A stretch of 57,500 nucleotides of DNA, taken from positions 42,501-100,000 of the forward strand of contig CP009416.1 of assembly GCA_000818095.1 (NCBI GenBank), given 5' to 3'. Under the pieces are notes generated by a model. That model was not told the DNA's origin and made no database searches. It worked only from the letters and a program-made list of their open reading frames with translations. Shown here piece by piece: positions 39,461 to 48,578 of the stretch. Position 1 is the first letter of the stretch, and each line of letters begins with the position of its first letter. A program made the position numbers and the translations under genes. This DNA is from Jeotgalibacillus malaysiensis (lineage in GTDB: Bacteria; Bacillota; Bacilli; Bacillales; Jeotgalibacillaceae).

Positions 39461-39640
39461 GGATTTTGGATCACGTTCTGAATTTTTGAGGTCACATTCT
39501 GTGATTTTCGGGTCGCGTCCGCGGATTTTCAGATCACATTTTTTCAGATCGGTGATTTTCGGGTCACGTTCCTCAAATTTCGGGTCACGCCTTTCGAATT
39601 CCGGGTCACATCCGAACGATTTCAGGTCACATTCGCCAAG
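39461..39640. repeat. Phased repeat array 6 (eight cores, exact spacing)
   Basis: The TCAC of GATTTTCGGGTCACnTTC occurs at 39471, 39492, 39513 (TCGC), 39534, 39564, 39585, 39606 and 39627: steps exactly 21, 21, 21, 30, 21, 21, 21. The minus-strand open frame through it gives DPKxxxx heptads, but only the nucleotides are conserved. Confidence 0.93.
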
Positions 39641-39679
39641 CGCCACCACAACCTGCTAACGGATTCGATGCAAAAACAG

Positions 39680-39745
39680 AAAAAACGCCCGTCCAGCACC
39701 AGACCTGAGTCTGTCGGAGCTAAACGAGCGCCTTCCACTTTTCTT
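39680..39745 (-). terminator. Terminator of the tRNA transcript made from an R1 fragment
   Basis: On the minus strand the R1-like end AAGTGGAAGGCGCTCG leads into nested arms CTCCGACAGAC / GTCTGGTGCTGGAC and GCGCTCG / CGGGCG, followed by six T residues at 39680-39685. The R1 similarity is clear; the terminator role is inferred. Confidence 0.65.
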
Positions 39746-39748
39746 TTA

Positions 39749-39820
39749 TGACCCGTACGGGATTCGAACCCGTGTTACCGCCGTGAAAGGGCGGTGTCTT
39801 AACCACTTGACCAACGGGCC
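39749..39820 (-). tRNA. tRNA-Glu (anticodon TTC)
   Basis: Minus-strand cloverleaf: acceptor GGCCCGT / ACGGGTC, anticodon loop CTTTCAC with TTC between GCC and GGC arms, T-arm with GGTTCGAATCC. CCA is not encoded. Confidence 0.95.
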
Positions 39821-39828
39821 TCGTATGG

Positions 39829-39902
39829 TGGCGGCAGAGGGGATCGAACCCCCGACCTCACGGGTATGAACCGTACGCTCTAGCCAGCTGAGCTACGCCG
39901 CC
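39829..39902 (-). tRNA. tRNA-Met (anticodon CAT, elongator type)
   Basis: Minus-strand cloverleaf: acceptor GGCGGCG / TGCCGCC, GTAGCTCAGCTGG D-arm, anticodon loop TTCATAC, T-arm GGGTTCGATCC. The fully paired acceptor start (G1-C72) indicates elongator Met. CCA not encoded. Lies 8 bp upstream of tRNA-Glu in the same transcript. Confidence 0.94.
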
Positions 39903-39922
39903 ATAAATGAAGCACAAGTTAT

Positions 39923-39951
39923 ATAATACATAGCGCGTCAATAAGTGTCAA
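39923..39951 (-). promoter_or_regulatory. tRNA promoter
   Basis: Minus strand TTGACA (39946-39951), 17-bp spacer, TATTAT (39923-39928), 20 bp before tRNA-Met. Confidence 0.8.
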
Positions 39952-39994
39952 TAACTTTTTAAAAAATTCCTGAAGGTCTGCTGAAGCAGGAATC

Positions 39995-40060
39995 CGTCGA
40001 ACGTTTTTTTGTGGATGAAACGTTTTTTGACAAACTCCTCTGTGCTGTTCTTTTTATAAT
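39995..40060 (+). promoter_or_regulatory. Spo0A-type promoter of spoIIE
   Basis: TTGACA (40027-40032) and TATAAT (40055-40060) are both consensus but separated by 22 bp, the wide spacing known for Spo0A-activated sigma-A promoters (spoIIG, spoIIE). A 0A-type box CGTCGAA is at 39995-40001, and TTTGACA at the -35 is one mismatch from the inverse box. Confidence 0.8.
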
Positions 40061-40094
40061 AGGCGCAATAAGAAATGAAGGAGTGACCTGCTGG

Positions 40095-41216
40095 ATGGCA
40101 AATGTGCATGAAGCAAACTTCGAACTGACAAACGCTCTATCGCTCAAGAGAACCCGTAAAAAGGAAGCCAGGAAAGTAGATGTAATGAAATGGCTGTATG
40201 AGAAAGGAATCTTTCATTTGTTAGCAGGGATCATGCTTGGCCGTGCAGTTGTCATGCTGCAGTTCATGCCGTTTGCACTGCCGTTTTTTGCAGCGGTGAT
40301 GATTATGCAGCGTCAGAAAGCGCCGCATACATTTTCTGGATTAACAGCTGGAGCGGCAGCGCTTGGACTGCTGCCGTTTCAGGAAAAGCATGGTGAGTGT
40401 GACAAGCTGATCGCACCGATGCTGTCCTCTATTTTGCAGGAGACTGTTATTGTGCATCAGAAAGGGGACCTGCCGCCTCCTTACTATGGAACTGCTGCGA
40501 CGTTCAGGTCAGCAAAAGCCTTTCACGTGACAGCAGGTGTTGCGCATGCAGCTTATGATGGAGGTCTTGTATCAGGGGATAGCTGCGCTGCGATTCCGAT
40601 TCATGAAGGGAAGTTTGCCGCTGCAATTTGTGATGGAATGGGAAATGGTGAAAAGGCGCGTGAGGAAAGCGAAGAAACGATTGGTCTTTTAGAGGAGATG
40701 TTGCGAGCGGGGATTGAAGAAGAGCTCGCGATCAAATCAGTTAATTCCATATTAACGGCAAAAAGAACGAGTGATATGTATTCAACCGTTGACCTTGCAA
40801 TGATTGATTTGCAAAATGCACGGGCAAGATTTTTAAAAGTGGGCGCGGTGCCGAGTTATGTAAAGCGTGGCAGGCAGATCCAAATGATTGAAGCAGCGAA
40901 TCTGCCGCTTGGATTCTTTCACGAAATGGAAATGGATGTGTTAGAGCATCAGTTAAAGTCAGGAGATATTCTTTTTATGCTGAGTGACGGGTTAATCGAC
41001 GGATTGCGTTCGATTGAAAATCCCGAGCGCTGGATGAGGCGTCAGATCGCGGAGCTTGGCACAACGGATCCTCAGGAAGCAGCTGATCTGCTGGTGGAAT
41101 CAGCTGTACGCGCAGCGGGAGGGACCATTCAAGATGACATGACGGTGATCGCTGAAAAGATCGATCACCAGGTGCCGAAGTGGGCAGCGATTCCATTAAA
41201 GAGAAGTGCCGGATAG
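40095..41216 (+). CDS. spoIIE: SpoIIE phosphatase, internally shortened (373 aa)
   Basis: Dephosphorylates SpoIIAA to activate sigma-F in the forespore. Residues 1-37 basic cytoplasmic tail; about 38-98 two or three membrane segments (GIFHLLAGIMLGRAVVML, FALPFFAAVMIM), aligning with the start of B. subtilis SpoIIE; a linker of some 50 residues; then the full PP2C domain (about 140-373) with metal ligands in SGDS (D162), CDGMGNG (D180), LSDG (D298) and DDMTV (D347/D348), and the PKWAAIPL end. The family is about 820 residues, so some 450, covering most membrane segments and the central FtsZ-binding/oligomerisation region, are missing without a frameshift. ATG 40095 follows AAGGAG at 40078-40083 and lies downstream of the promoter. 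Confidence 0.9.
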   Translation: MANVHEANFELTNALSLKRTRKKEARKVDVMKWLYEKGIFHLLAGIMLGRAVVMLQFMPFALPFFAAVMIMQRQKAPHTFSGLTAGAAALGLLPFQEKHGECDKLIAPMLSSILQETVIVHQKGDLPPPYYGTAATFRSAKAFHVTAGVAHAAYDGGLVSGDSCAAIPIHEGKFAAAICDGMGNGEKAREESEETIGLLEEMLRAGIEEELAIKSVNSILTAKRTSDMYSTVDLAMIDLQNARARFLKVGAVPSYVKRGRQIQMIEAANLPLGFFHEMEMDVLEHQLKSGDILFMLSDGLIDGLRSIENPERWMRRQIAELGTTDPQEAADLLVESAVRAAGGTIQDDMTVIAEKIDHQVPKWAAIPLKRSAG

Positions 41217-41280
41217 TTAGTTGCATGACCTGCCTGCTCTTCCTGTATACTAGAAAAAAAGATCAGGAAAGGGTAGGGGC

Positions 41281-42645
41281 ATGAGTGACTTTCGTATAAA
41301 GGTGAATGCATACTGTAACAAGCATAAAATGGTCACCAAAGGGGATAGAGTGCTGATCGGAGTGTCAGGCGGACCTGATTCACTTGCGCTTCTCCATTTT
41401 TTCAGCGAAAGCCGCCCTGATATAAATGTGGAGGCTGTACACGTGGACCATGGGCTGAGGGGGAGCTCGGGTGCAGACGCAGCTTATGTAGAGGCTTATT
41501 GTAAGGAGCGCAGCATCCCTTTTCATCTGTTAAAAGCAGATGTGAAAGGCAGAATGGAGCTGACAGGTGAAGGTGTGCAGGAGGCTGCAAGAAAGGTCCG
41601 CTATGATTATTTTGAGCGCCTGATGAACGAGACAGGTGCAGCTGTGCTGATGATTGCCCAGCACGCAGATGATCAGGTGGAAACCATTTTGTTCAGGTTG
41701 ACGCGAGGGACCTCTTTACGTGGAGCTGCAGGTATTCTGCCTGTCAGACATTTTGCCGGCGGGAGGCTTGTGCGGCCATTTTTATCAGTGACAAAAGATG
41801 AAATCGAACAATATTGTGAACAGCATCACTTAATGCCGAGAAGAGATCCGACAAATGAAAGTGATGCTTACACAAGAAATCGCCTGAGAAGACACGTTAT
41901 CCCGCTGTTGAAAAAAGAAAATCATCTTGTTCATGAAGCCTTCGAACGCTTTTCTGAAGAGCTTAGTGAGGATAACGCCTTCCTTGAGCAGGAAGCTGAG
42001 AAAGCACTCGCGGATGTCTGTGCCGGAAAATCCGGTGAACGCTTCCATATATCGATAGAAAGATTTCGTCATTATGGTCTTCCTTTACAAAGAAGAATGA
42101 TTCATCTAATATTGAATTATCTGTATGCAAAAGTACCCACATCATTATCTTCTGCGCATACGCGCGCGATACTGGAACTGCTGAAACAAGCGCATCCTTC
42201 CGGGGATCTTCACCTGCCTGAATCATTGACTATAACCCGTTCTTATAATGACGGTTATTTTCATTTTCAGCGTGAAACAGATGATGCTGCCTACACTTAT
42301 TTAATTGATAAGGCGCAGCTGATTGATCTTCCTGATGGACACTGCCTTGAGGTGCAGACTGGTGAAATCGTGCCGGATAAGCCGTACCGTGATCTTTATT
42401 ATGTATCTGAGTCATTCATGCCGCTGACGGTGAGAAGCCGCAGGGTTGGAGATAAGATACGGCTGCCTGATGGCAAAGGGTCAAAGAAGATAAAAGATGT
42501 CTTCATAGAAAAGAAAGTACCCCTGAAGCAGCGCAGTCAGCATCCAATTGTGACAGCTGCAGATGGAAGTGTACTTTGGATTCCCGGACTGCGTAAAGCA
42601 CCGTCTGACGGAAAACCTGCTGCATATACGTTAATTTACTATTAA
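41281..42645 (+). CDS. tilS: tRNA(Ile)-lysidine synthase
   Basis: 454-residue enzyme converting C34 of tRNA-Ile(CAU) to lysidine, so that it reads AUA. PP-loop [14 protein letters not shown] (about 27-40), [25 protein letters not shown], and the C-terminal TilS domain ([29 protein letters not shown]). AAAGGGTAGGGGC precedes ATG 41281. yabS and yabT, between spoIIE and tilS in B. subtilis, are absent. hprT follows 23 bp later. Confidence 0.96.
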   Translation: MSDFRIKVNAYCNKHKMVTKGDRVLIGVSGGPDSLALLHFFSESRPDINVEAVHVDHGLRGSSGADAAYVEAYCKERSIPFHLLKADVKGRMELTGEGVQEAARKVRYDYFERLMNETGAAVLMIAQHADDQVETILFRLTRGTSLRGAAGILPVRHFAGGRLVRPFLSVTKDEIEQYCEQHHLMPRRDPTNESDAYTRNRLRRHVIPLLKKENHLVHEAFERFSEELSEDNAFLEQEAEKALADVCAGKSGERFHISIERFRHYGLPLQRRMIHLILNYLYAKVPTSLSSAHTRAILELLKQAHPSGDLHLPESLTITRSYNDGYFHFQRETDDAAYTYLIDKAQLIDLPDGHCLEVQTGEIVPDKPYRDLYYVSESFMPLTVRSRRVGDKIRLPDGKGSKKIKDVFIEKKVPLKQRSQHPIVTAADGSVLWIPGLRKAPSDGKPAAYTLIYY

Positions 42646-42668
42646 GATCTTCTAGGAGGACATTGTTC

Positions 42669-43217
42669 GTGTTAAATAAAGACATTGAGAAAGTATTGTA
42701 TACCGAGGAACAGCTTCAGGAAAAAATTAAAGAGCTTGGCACTGAGTTAACAGCTGAGTATCAGGATAAATATCCACTTGCAGTCGGCGTGTTAAAAGGT
42801 GCAATGCCGTTTATGGCTGACCTGATCAAGCGCATGGACGTTTATCTTGAAATGGACTTCATGGATGTTTCAAGCTACGGTAATTCCACTGTTTCTTCAG
42901 GTGAAGTAAAGATTGTAAAAGACCTGAATACAAAGGTTGAAGGCCGTGACATTCTGATCCTTGAAGATATCATCGACAGCGGTCTGACGCTGAGCTATCT
43001 CGTTGATCTGTTCAAGTATCGTAAGGCAAAATCAATTAAAATTGTGACACTGCTTGATAAACCGAGCGGCCGAAAAGCAGATATTAAAGCAGATTACGTT
43101 GGATTCATTGTACCGGATGAGTTTGTTGTAGGCTATGGACTTGACTATGCGGAACGTTATCGAAACCTCCCATACATCGGTGTATTGAAGCCTGAAATTT
43201 ATACAGATTCTGAGTAA
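42669..43217 (+). CDS. hprT: Hypoxanthine-guanine phosphoribosyltransferase
   Basis: 182-residue purine-salvage PRTase. [36 protein letters not shown] loop [16 protein letters not shown] and [14 protein letters not shown] are diagnostic. In Bacillales it also partners with TilS/FtsH regulation. GTG 42669 is spaced 9 bp from AGGAGG; TTG 42663 is too close. Confidence 0.96.
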   Translation: MLNKDIEKVLYTEEQLQEKIKELGTELTAEYQDKYPLAVGVLKGAMPFMADLIKRMDVYLEMDFMDVSSYGNSTVSSGEVKIVKDLNTKVEGRDILILEDIIDSGLTLSYLVDLFKYRKAKSIKIVTLLDKPSGRKADIKADYVGFIVPDEFVVGYGLDYAERYRNLPYIGVLKPEIYTDSE

Positions 43218-43259
43218 AATAGAGTGTAAGCGAGCGCATACTGTGAGCAGGCTTATTGG

Positions 43260-43289
43260 TTGTCACGCTTTATTTTACTATGATAGTAT
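43260..43289 (+). promoter_or_regulatory. Probable ftsH promoter
   Basis: TTGTCA (43260-43265), 18-bp spacer, TAGTAT (43284-43289). Confidence 0.5.
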
Positions 43290-43326
43290 TGATATTAGTT
43301 TTCTTGACCGTGGGAGGAGGTAAGGG

Positions 43327-45348
43327 ATGAACCGTATATTTCGAAATACGATATTTTATTTAATTATTTTCCTCGTCATTATTGGTATTATTGGCCTATT
43401 TAACAATGGGAACCAGCCAAATGAGGAACTCACATATGGTGAATTTTTAAATGCACTTGATAATGGTGAGGTAACGGAGATTGAAATTCAGCCGGACAGA
43501 AGTGTCTACAACGTACGCGGACAGCTTGAAGGCTATGAAGAAACCGAGTACTTCCTTACAAACATTCCATTTGAAAGTTCAGCACTTGAAACAATCGATG
43601 AGGTAGCGCAAGCGAATAATACAGAAGTGAATGTATTACAGGCTCCTGAAACAAGCGGCTGGGTAACATTCCTGACAACGATTATTCCATTTGTGATTAT
43701 CTTCATCCTATTCTTCTTCTTACTTAACCAGGCTCAGGGTGGCGGCGGAGGCCGTGTCATGAACTTCGGTAAGAGTAAGGCGAAGCTTTATACTGAAGAG
43801 AAGAAAAAAGTCCGCTTTAAGGACGTTGCAGGGGCAGACGAAGAGAAGCAGGAGCTTGTTGAAGTTGTTGACTTCCTGAAGGATCCCCGTAAATTTACTG
43901 ACGTTGGCGCACGTATTCCAAAAGGGATTCTGCTTGTCGGGCCTCCGGGTACCGGTAAAACATTGCTTGCTCGTGCAGCAGCAGGTGAAGCAGGCGTACC
44001 ATTCTTCTCGATTTCCGGTTCAGACTTCGTAGAGATGTTTGTCGGTGTCGGGGCATCGCGTGTACGTGACCTATTTGAAAATGCCAAGAAAAACGCACCA
44101 TGTATCATCTTTATCGATGAAATTGATGCGGTTGGACGTCAGCGTGGCGCCGGTCTTGGCGGCGGACACGATGAGCGTGAGCAGACGCTTAACCAGTTAC
44201 TTGTTGAGATGGATGGTTTCGGAGGAAACGAAGGAATCATCATGATCGCAGCAACAAACAGACCGGACATTCTGGATCCTGCATTACTGCGTCCAGGACG
44301 TTTTGACCGTCAGATTACAGTAGACCGTCCTGATGTTACAGGCCGTGAAGCTGTTCTGAACGTTCACGCAAGAAATAAACCGCTTGCTGATAATATTGAT
44401 CTTAAAGCGATCGCACAGCGTACACCTGGGTTCTCAGGAGCAGACCTTGAAAACCTGCTGAATGAAGCCGCACTTGTCGCAGCGCGTCGTGATAAAAAGA
44501 AAATTGATATGAGCGACATTGATGAAGCAACAGACCGCGTCATTGCAGGTCCTGCGAAGAAAACACGTGTCATCTCTCAAAAAGAGAGAAAGATCGTTGC
44601 TTTCCACGAAGCAGGCCATACGATTATCGGTGTTGTACTCGATGAAGCTGATATGGTTCATAAAGTAACCATCGTTCCACGTGGTCAGGCTGGCGGCTAT
44701 GCTGTTATGCTTCCTAAAGAGGATCGTTACTTCATGACAAAACCTGAATTGCTCGATAAGATCACTGGTCTTCTCGGTGGTCGTGTGGCAGAGGATATTA
44801 TCTTCGGAGAAGTATCAACTGGCGCCCACAACGACTTCCAGCGCGCGACAGGCATTGCCCGCCGCATGGTAACAGAATTCGGTATGAGTGATAAGCTTGG
44901 ACCGCTTCAGTTCGGTCAGGCACAGGGTCAAGTATTCCTTGGCCGTGACTTTAACAGTGAGCAGAACTATTCTGATCAGATCGCTTATGATATTGATACA
45001 GAAATTCAGCGCATTATTAAAGAGTGCTATGAGCGTGCGAAGACGATTCTGACTGAGAACCGTGAAAAACTTGAGTTGATCGCTGAAACACTTCTCGATA
45101 TTGAGACACTTGATGCTGAACAGATCAGACATCTGGTTGACCACGGAAAGCTTCCTGAACGTGACTACGATCAGGGTAACGGAGAGGACCGTAAAGATAT
45201 CACGGAAGAGTCAAAAGAGATCGAATCAGATGAAACAACTGTAACGACTGACAGTGAGATCAATGCTGAAGAGAAATCTTCAGAGGATCTGCTGAAAGAA
45301 TCGAAAGAAGGCACGTCTTCTGACGAGGATCGTCGTAATAAAGAATAA
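43327..45348 (+). CDS. ftsH: ATP-dependent zinc metalloprotease FtsH
   Basis: 673-residue membrane AAA+ protease for quality control and regulatory proteolysis. Two membrane helices (about 5-22 and 115-135) flank an extracytoplasmic loop; a Gly-rich hinge ([12 protein letters not shown]); Walker A GPPGTGKT (about 205), Walker [13 protein letters not shown]; zinc motif HEAGH (about 426). The acidic, low-complexity tail of about 65 residues makes it longer than B. subtilis FtsH (637). GGGAGGAGG precedes ATG 43327. Confidence 0.97.
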   Translation: MNRIFRNTIFYLIIFLVIIGIIGLFNNGNQPNEELTYGEFLNALDNGEVTEIEIQPDRSVYNVRGQLEGYEETEYFLTNIPFESSALETIDEVAQANNTEVNVLQAPETSGWVTFLTTIIPFVIIFILFFFLLNQAQGGGGGRVMNFGKSKAKLYTEEKKKVRFKDVAGADEEKQELVEVVDFLKDPRKFTDVGARIPKGILLVGPPGTGKTLLARAAAGEAGVPFFSISGSDFVEMFVGVGASRVRDLFENAKKNAPCIIFIDEIDAVGRQRGAGLGGGHDEREQTLNQLLVEMDGFGGNEGIIMIAATNRPDILDPALLRPGRFDRQITVDRPDVTGREAVLNVHARNKPLADNIDLKAIAQRTPGFSGADLENLLNEAALVAARRDKKKIDMSDIDEATDRVIAGPAKKTRVISQKERKIVAFHEAGHTIIGVVLDEADMVHKVTIVPRGQAGGYAVMLPKEDRYFMTKPELLDKITGLLGGRVAEDIIFGEVSTGAHNDFQRATGIARRMVTEFGMSDKLGPLQFGQAQGQVFLGRDFNSEQNYSDQIAYDIDTEIQRIIKECYERAKTILTENREKLELIAETLLDIETLDAEQIRHLVDHGKLPERDYDQGNGEDRKDITEESKEIESDETTVTTDSEINAEEKSSEDLLKESKEGTSSDEDRRNKE

Positions 45349-45371
45349 TCATTTGCAGTAGCAGATGCTTG

Positions 45372-45409
45372 GATCCGCGGTTCCGCGTAAACGGGGCCGC
45401 GGATTTTTT
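45372..45409 (+). terminator. Terminator after ftsH
   Basis: ATCCGCGGTTCCG / CGGGGCCGCGGAT stem with CGTAAA loop and six T residues. Confidence 0.9.
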
Positions 45410-45494
45410 GGCGGTATGGGTGTTGTTATTTGCAGGAAGAAGGCAGGGTGGCCTGGTTGCCGAGGATGCAGTACTGAGTTAGTCTGACGGGGTT

Positions 45495-45670
45495 TCGGGT
45501 CACCTTCTTAGGATTTCGGGTCATTTCCCGGGAAATTAAGGTCACCTTCGGAAAAACTCGGGTCACCTTTGACTTGGAGGGGATTTTTCAAGTCACGTCT
45601 AGACTTTCTCGGGTCATCTTTTTGAGATTTTCGGTCATCTCCGAGCGATTTCGGGTCACCTCCTCATCAC
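45495..45670. repeat. Phased repeat array 7 (eight cores, exact spacing)
   Basis: TCAC/TCAT of the GATTTCGGGTCACCTTC unit at 45500, 45521, 45542, 45563, 45593, 45614, 45635 and 45656: steps exactly 21, 21, 21, 30, 21, 21, 21. Same class and orientation as array 6. 45410-45494 shows nothing else recognisable. Confidence 0.93.
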
Positions 45671-45671
45671 G

Positions 45672-45864
45672 GGAGCAGCCCGTTTTCCGCTCCGAATCTT
45701 ATGTCTGTCGGAGCTGAACGAGCGCCCTCCGCATTTCAATGGTGTCCAGCTCCAGCGCCTAGACCCTCGAGTCATAAGTCAACCTGAGAAAATGGGTAAA
45801 ACCGCCCATTTCTCTCAGGTCGCCTTACGCTTGTCGGGTCTGAACAAGGCGCCTCCGCATTTCT
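45672..45864. repeat. Dispersed element R1: truncated copy and full inverted copy
   Basis: 45672-45738 is the right half of R1 (CCCGTTTTCCGCTCCGAATC, TTATGTCTGTCGGAGC, GAGCGCCCTCCGCATTTC). 45743-45864 is a full copy in reverse orientation, GTCCAGCTCCAGCGCCTAG, CTCGAGTCATAAG, AAATGGGTAAAACCGCCCATTT hairpin, ACGCTTGTCGGGTCTG, GCGCCTCCGCATTTC. It ends about 50 bp before coaX. Confidence 0.84.
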
Positions 45865-45912
45865 AAAATGTGATAAAATGTTAAAAGTGTGTAATCTAAT
45901 AAGGCGTGGTGA

Positions 45913-46686
45913 ATGAGTATGTTGTTTGTATTAGACGTTGGAAATACCAATACAGTATTAGGGGTTTATGAAGGAGAAGAACTGCGCTATCACTGGCGCG
46001 TTGAGACAAACCGTCATAAGACAGAAGATGAATATGGAATGCTTGTGAAAAACCTTTTTGAGCATGTTGGTCTTACCTTTGAAGATTTTGATGGTATTAT
46101 TATTTCTTCTGTTGTGCCGCCGGTGATGTTCCCGCTTGAACGGATGAGCCAGAAGTATTTCCATTTAAAGCCACTTGTTGTCGGACCTGGTATGAAAACC
46201 GGTCTGAATATAAAATATGATAACCCGAAAGAAGTCGGCGCAGACAGAATTGTCAATGCGGTTGCCGGTATTAAAGAGCACGGTGGCTCACTGATCATTG
46301 TCGATTTCGGTACCGCTACGACGTATTGCTATATTAATCAGCACCGTCAGTACATGGGTGGCGTGATTGCACCTGGGATCGGCATTTCAACAGAAGCGCT
46401 GTATTCAAAAGCAGCAAAGCTTCCGAGAATTGAGATTGCGCGTCCTGAGACAGTTGTCGGAAAAAGTACGGTTTCTGCGATGCAGGCGGGTATTGTCTAT
46501 GGCTATGTCGGACAGGTTGAAGGCATTGTATCACGTATGAAAAAAGAAGCGGGTGAACCGGTTACTGTGATTGCTACAGGCGGTCTTGCTTCACTTATTG
46601 CTAAGGAATCAGATATTATAGATGTTGTTGATCCGTTTTTGACATTAAAGGGACTTCAGTTAATATACAAACGCAACGCTGAATGA
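45913..46686 (+). CDS. coaX: Type III pantothenate kinase
   Basis: 257-residue ASKHA-fold kinase for the first step of CoA synthesis. [13 protein letters not shown] (phosphate 1), SSVVPP, the [15 protein letters not shown] block, VVDFGTATT-type motif [13 protein letters not shown] and [11 protein letters not shown] are intact. The first codon may be ATG 45913 or ATG 45919; GGCGTGGTG lies close before the first. First gene of the coaX-hslO-yacD run. Confidence 0.95.
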   Translation: MSMLFVLDVGNTNTVLGVYEGEELRYHWRVETNRHKTEDEYGMLVKNLFEHVGLTFEDFDGIIISSVVPPVMFPLERMSQKYFHLKPLVVGPGMKTGLNIKYDNPKEVGADRIVNAVAGIKEHGGSLIIVDFGTATTYCYINQHRQYMGGVIAPGIGISTEALYSKAAKLPRIEIARPETVVGKSTVSAMQAGIVYGYVGQVEGIVSRMKKEAGEPVTVIATGGLASLIAKESDIIDVVDPFLTLKGLQLIYKRNAE

Positions 46687-46701
46687 AAGGAGATTTTCTA
46701 A

Positions 46702-47580
46702 ATGAAAGATTATATGATTCGCGCGCTTGCTTATAATGATCAGGTGCGTGCATATGCTGTAAATACAACTGCTGCTGTACAGGAAGCCCAGGACCGCCAT
46801 TACACATGGCCGACTGCTTCTGCTGCACTCGGCAGAGCCATGACTGCAGGTGTCATGATGGGCGCAATGCTCAAGGGTGATAACCAGTTAACTGTAAAGG
46901 TTGAAGGGAATGGCCCGCTAGGAATGATTTTGGTCGATAGTAACGCTAAAGGTGAGGTAAGAGGATATGTAACAAATCCTCAGACGCACAAGGAGCTGAA
47001 CGAACAGGGTAAGCTTGATGTACGTGGCGTTGTCGGAACAGAAGGAACGCTGACAATCGTGAAAGACCTTGGCATGCGCGAGAACTTCACAGGCCAGGTG
47101 CCGCTTGTCTCAGGTGAACTTGGTGAAGACTTCACTTACTACTTTGCTTCATCAGAGCAGGTGCCGTCATCAGTTGGTGTAGGGGTGCTTGTTAACCCTG
47201 ACAATTCAATCCTTGCAGCAGGCGGGTTCATTATTCAGCTAATGCCTGGTGCGGATGAAGAAACGATTGAAAAAATTGAAAAGCGTCTTGGTACAATCCC
47301 ACCTGTATCAAAAATGATTCAGGATGGTCTCTCTCCGGAAGAAGTACTTGAAACAGTGCTTGGAGAAGGAAATGTGCGCGTGCTTGATTCGATGCCTGTT
47401 TCATTTGAATGCAACTGTTCAAAAGAACGCTTCGGTAATGCAATTGTCGGTCTTGGTAAAGAAGAGATCCATGCAATGATCGAAGAAGATGGTAAAGCAG
47501 AAGCACAGTGTCATTTCTGCCGTGAAAAGTATCACTACTCCAAAGAAGAATTAGAAGCGTTTTTAGAAGAGGCGAATTAA
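46702..47580 (+). CDS. hslO: Redox-regulated chaperone Hsp33
   Basis: 292-residue chaperone holdase activated by oxidative unfolding. The zinc/thiol switch ECNCSK ... CHFCREKY (CxC and CxxC, about 235-270) is complete. N-terminal region with [20 protein letters not shown] typical. AAAGGAG precedes ATG 46702. Stop is 3 bp before yacD. Confidence 0.95.
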   Translation: MKDYMIRALAYNDQVRAYAVNTTAAVQEAQDRHYTWPTASAALGRAMTAGVMMGAMLKGDNQLTVKVEGNGPLGMILVDSNAKGEVRGYVTNPQTHKELNEQGKLDVRGVVGTEGTLTIVKDLGMRENFTGQVPLVSGELGEDFTYYFASSEQVPSSVGVGVLVNPDNSILAAGGFIIQLMPGADEETIEKIEKRLGTIPPVSKMIQDGLSPEEVLETVLGEGNVRVLDSMPVSFECNCSKERFGNAIVGLGKEEIHAMIEEDGKAEAQCHFCREKYHYSKEELEAFLEEAN

Positions 47581-47583
47581 GAG

Positions 47584-48492
47584 ATGGCTGAGGTTCGTAA
47601 AAGACGACTTAAGGCTAAGCCGCTTTTATATATCATTGGTTTTCTGATGGTGACGAATCTGATCTTTTTAATTGGCTGGATCACAAAGGACGGAGCACCA
47701 CCTTCTGCTGAGGCAGAGGTGGTTGCTCAGGTCGGTGATGATGAAGTCACGCGTCAGGAATGGCTTCATGCCATTGAAGTCCGCCACGGTAAGGAAGTAC
47801 TGCAGCAGCTGATTAATCAGTCTGTGATGGAACAGTCTGCCGAAAAGTACGATGTAGCCGTATCGGAGGAAGAGCTCGAACAGGAATTATCCATGCTGCG
47901 CTCAGTCATGAACGTCTATGATCAGGCGTCACTTCCAAATGAAGATGTACTGAAGAAGGAACTGAAAACAGAGTTAATTTTAGAAAAGCTGATCACGACA
48001 GAAACAGAGCTGTCAGAAGACGATCTGCGTACATACTATGAGGAAAATGAATCGCTGTATTCTGTTCCTGCAATGTATCGCCTGTCTCAAATCGTTGTGC
48101 CGACACAGGATGAGGCTGAACAGGCACTAGAAGAGCTTAATAATGGTTCTTCATTTGAAGCAGTCGCAAGAGAACGTTCAATCGATCCTGTGACAGCGAG
48201 TCAGGGAGGACAGCTTGGGTTTATCCCGGAGAATACTGAAACAGTGGACGCAGCGATTTTAAACGCAGCACAAAGTGTATCGCCAGGCGAATATTCTGAC
48301 GCGGTTCAGACGGCTGAAGGGCTGACAATTGTCTACGTTCATGAACAGGTGCCGGGTGTGAACTTTGAATTTGAGGAAGTGCGCGGTAAAATTGAGCGTC
48401 AGCTGGCGCTTGAGCAGATGAGCACGCCGGTTACAGCGGAATCATTCTGGGATGAATATTCAATTGACTGGTTCTACGGCCCGGTTGAATAA
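47584..48492 (+). CDS. yacD: Membrane-anchored parvulin-type peptidyl-prolyl isomerase (YacD, PrsA/SurA-like)
   Basis: 302-residue extracytoplasmic foldase. Basic start (MAEVRKRRLKAK), a membrane anchor (about 13-32, PLLYIIGFLMVTNLIFLIGW) with no lipobox Cys, a SurA-like N-domain, and a parvulin domain (about 155-265) with RLSQIVVPTQDEA, GGQLGFI and TVDAAILNAAQSV. Likely helps secreted proteins fold outside the membrane. Same position as yacD in B. subtilis. Confidence 0.88.
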   Translation: MAEVRKRRLKAKPLLYIIGFLMVTNLIFLIGWITKDGAPPSAEAEVVAQVGDDEVTRQEWLHAIEVRHGKEVLQQLINQSVMEQSAEKYDVAVSEEELEQELSMLRSVMNVYDQASLPNEDVLKKELKTELILEKLITTETELSEDDLRTYYEENESLYSVPAMYRLSQIVVPTQDEAEQALEELNNGSSFEAVARERSIDPVTASQGGQLGFIPENTETVDAAILNAAQSVSPGEYSDAVQTAEGLTIVYVHEQVPGVNFEFEEVRGKIERQLALEQMSTPVTAESFWDEYSIDWFYGPVE

Positions 48493-48578
48493 TCAAAATA
48501 GTTGAAATTTTGCACAATAATTGTTACATTTGCAGTATGTAAAACCGATCACATTACTAGGGATTAGGAGTGAGGAAG

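Noticed and set aside
39356-39649. Minus-strand ORF through array 6 encoding DPKxxxx heptads (similar frames in arrays 4 and 7)
   Set aside because: The Asp codon is almost always GAC and the variable second codon changes at positions 1-2, so nucleotides, not residues, are conserved. No ribosome binding site, and arrays 2, 3, 5 have 20-bp steps that break any frame.
40011-40094. Longer start for spoIIE
   Set aside because: Overlaps the promoter itself; ATG 40095 has a ribosome binding site and aligns with the family N-terminus.
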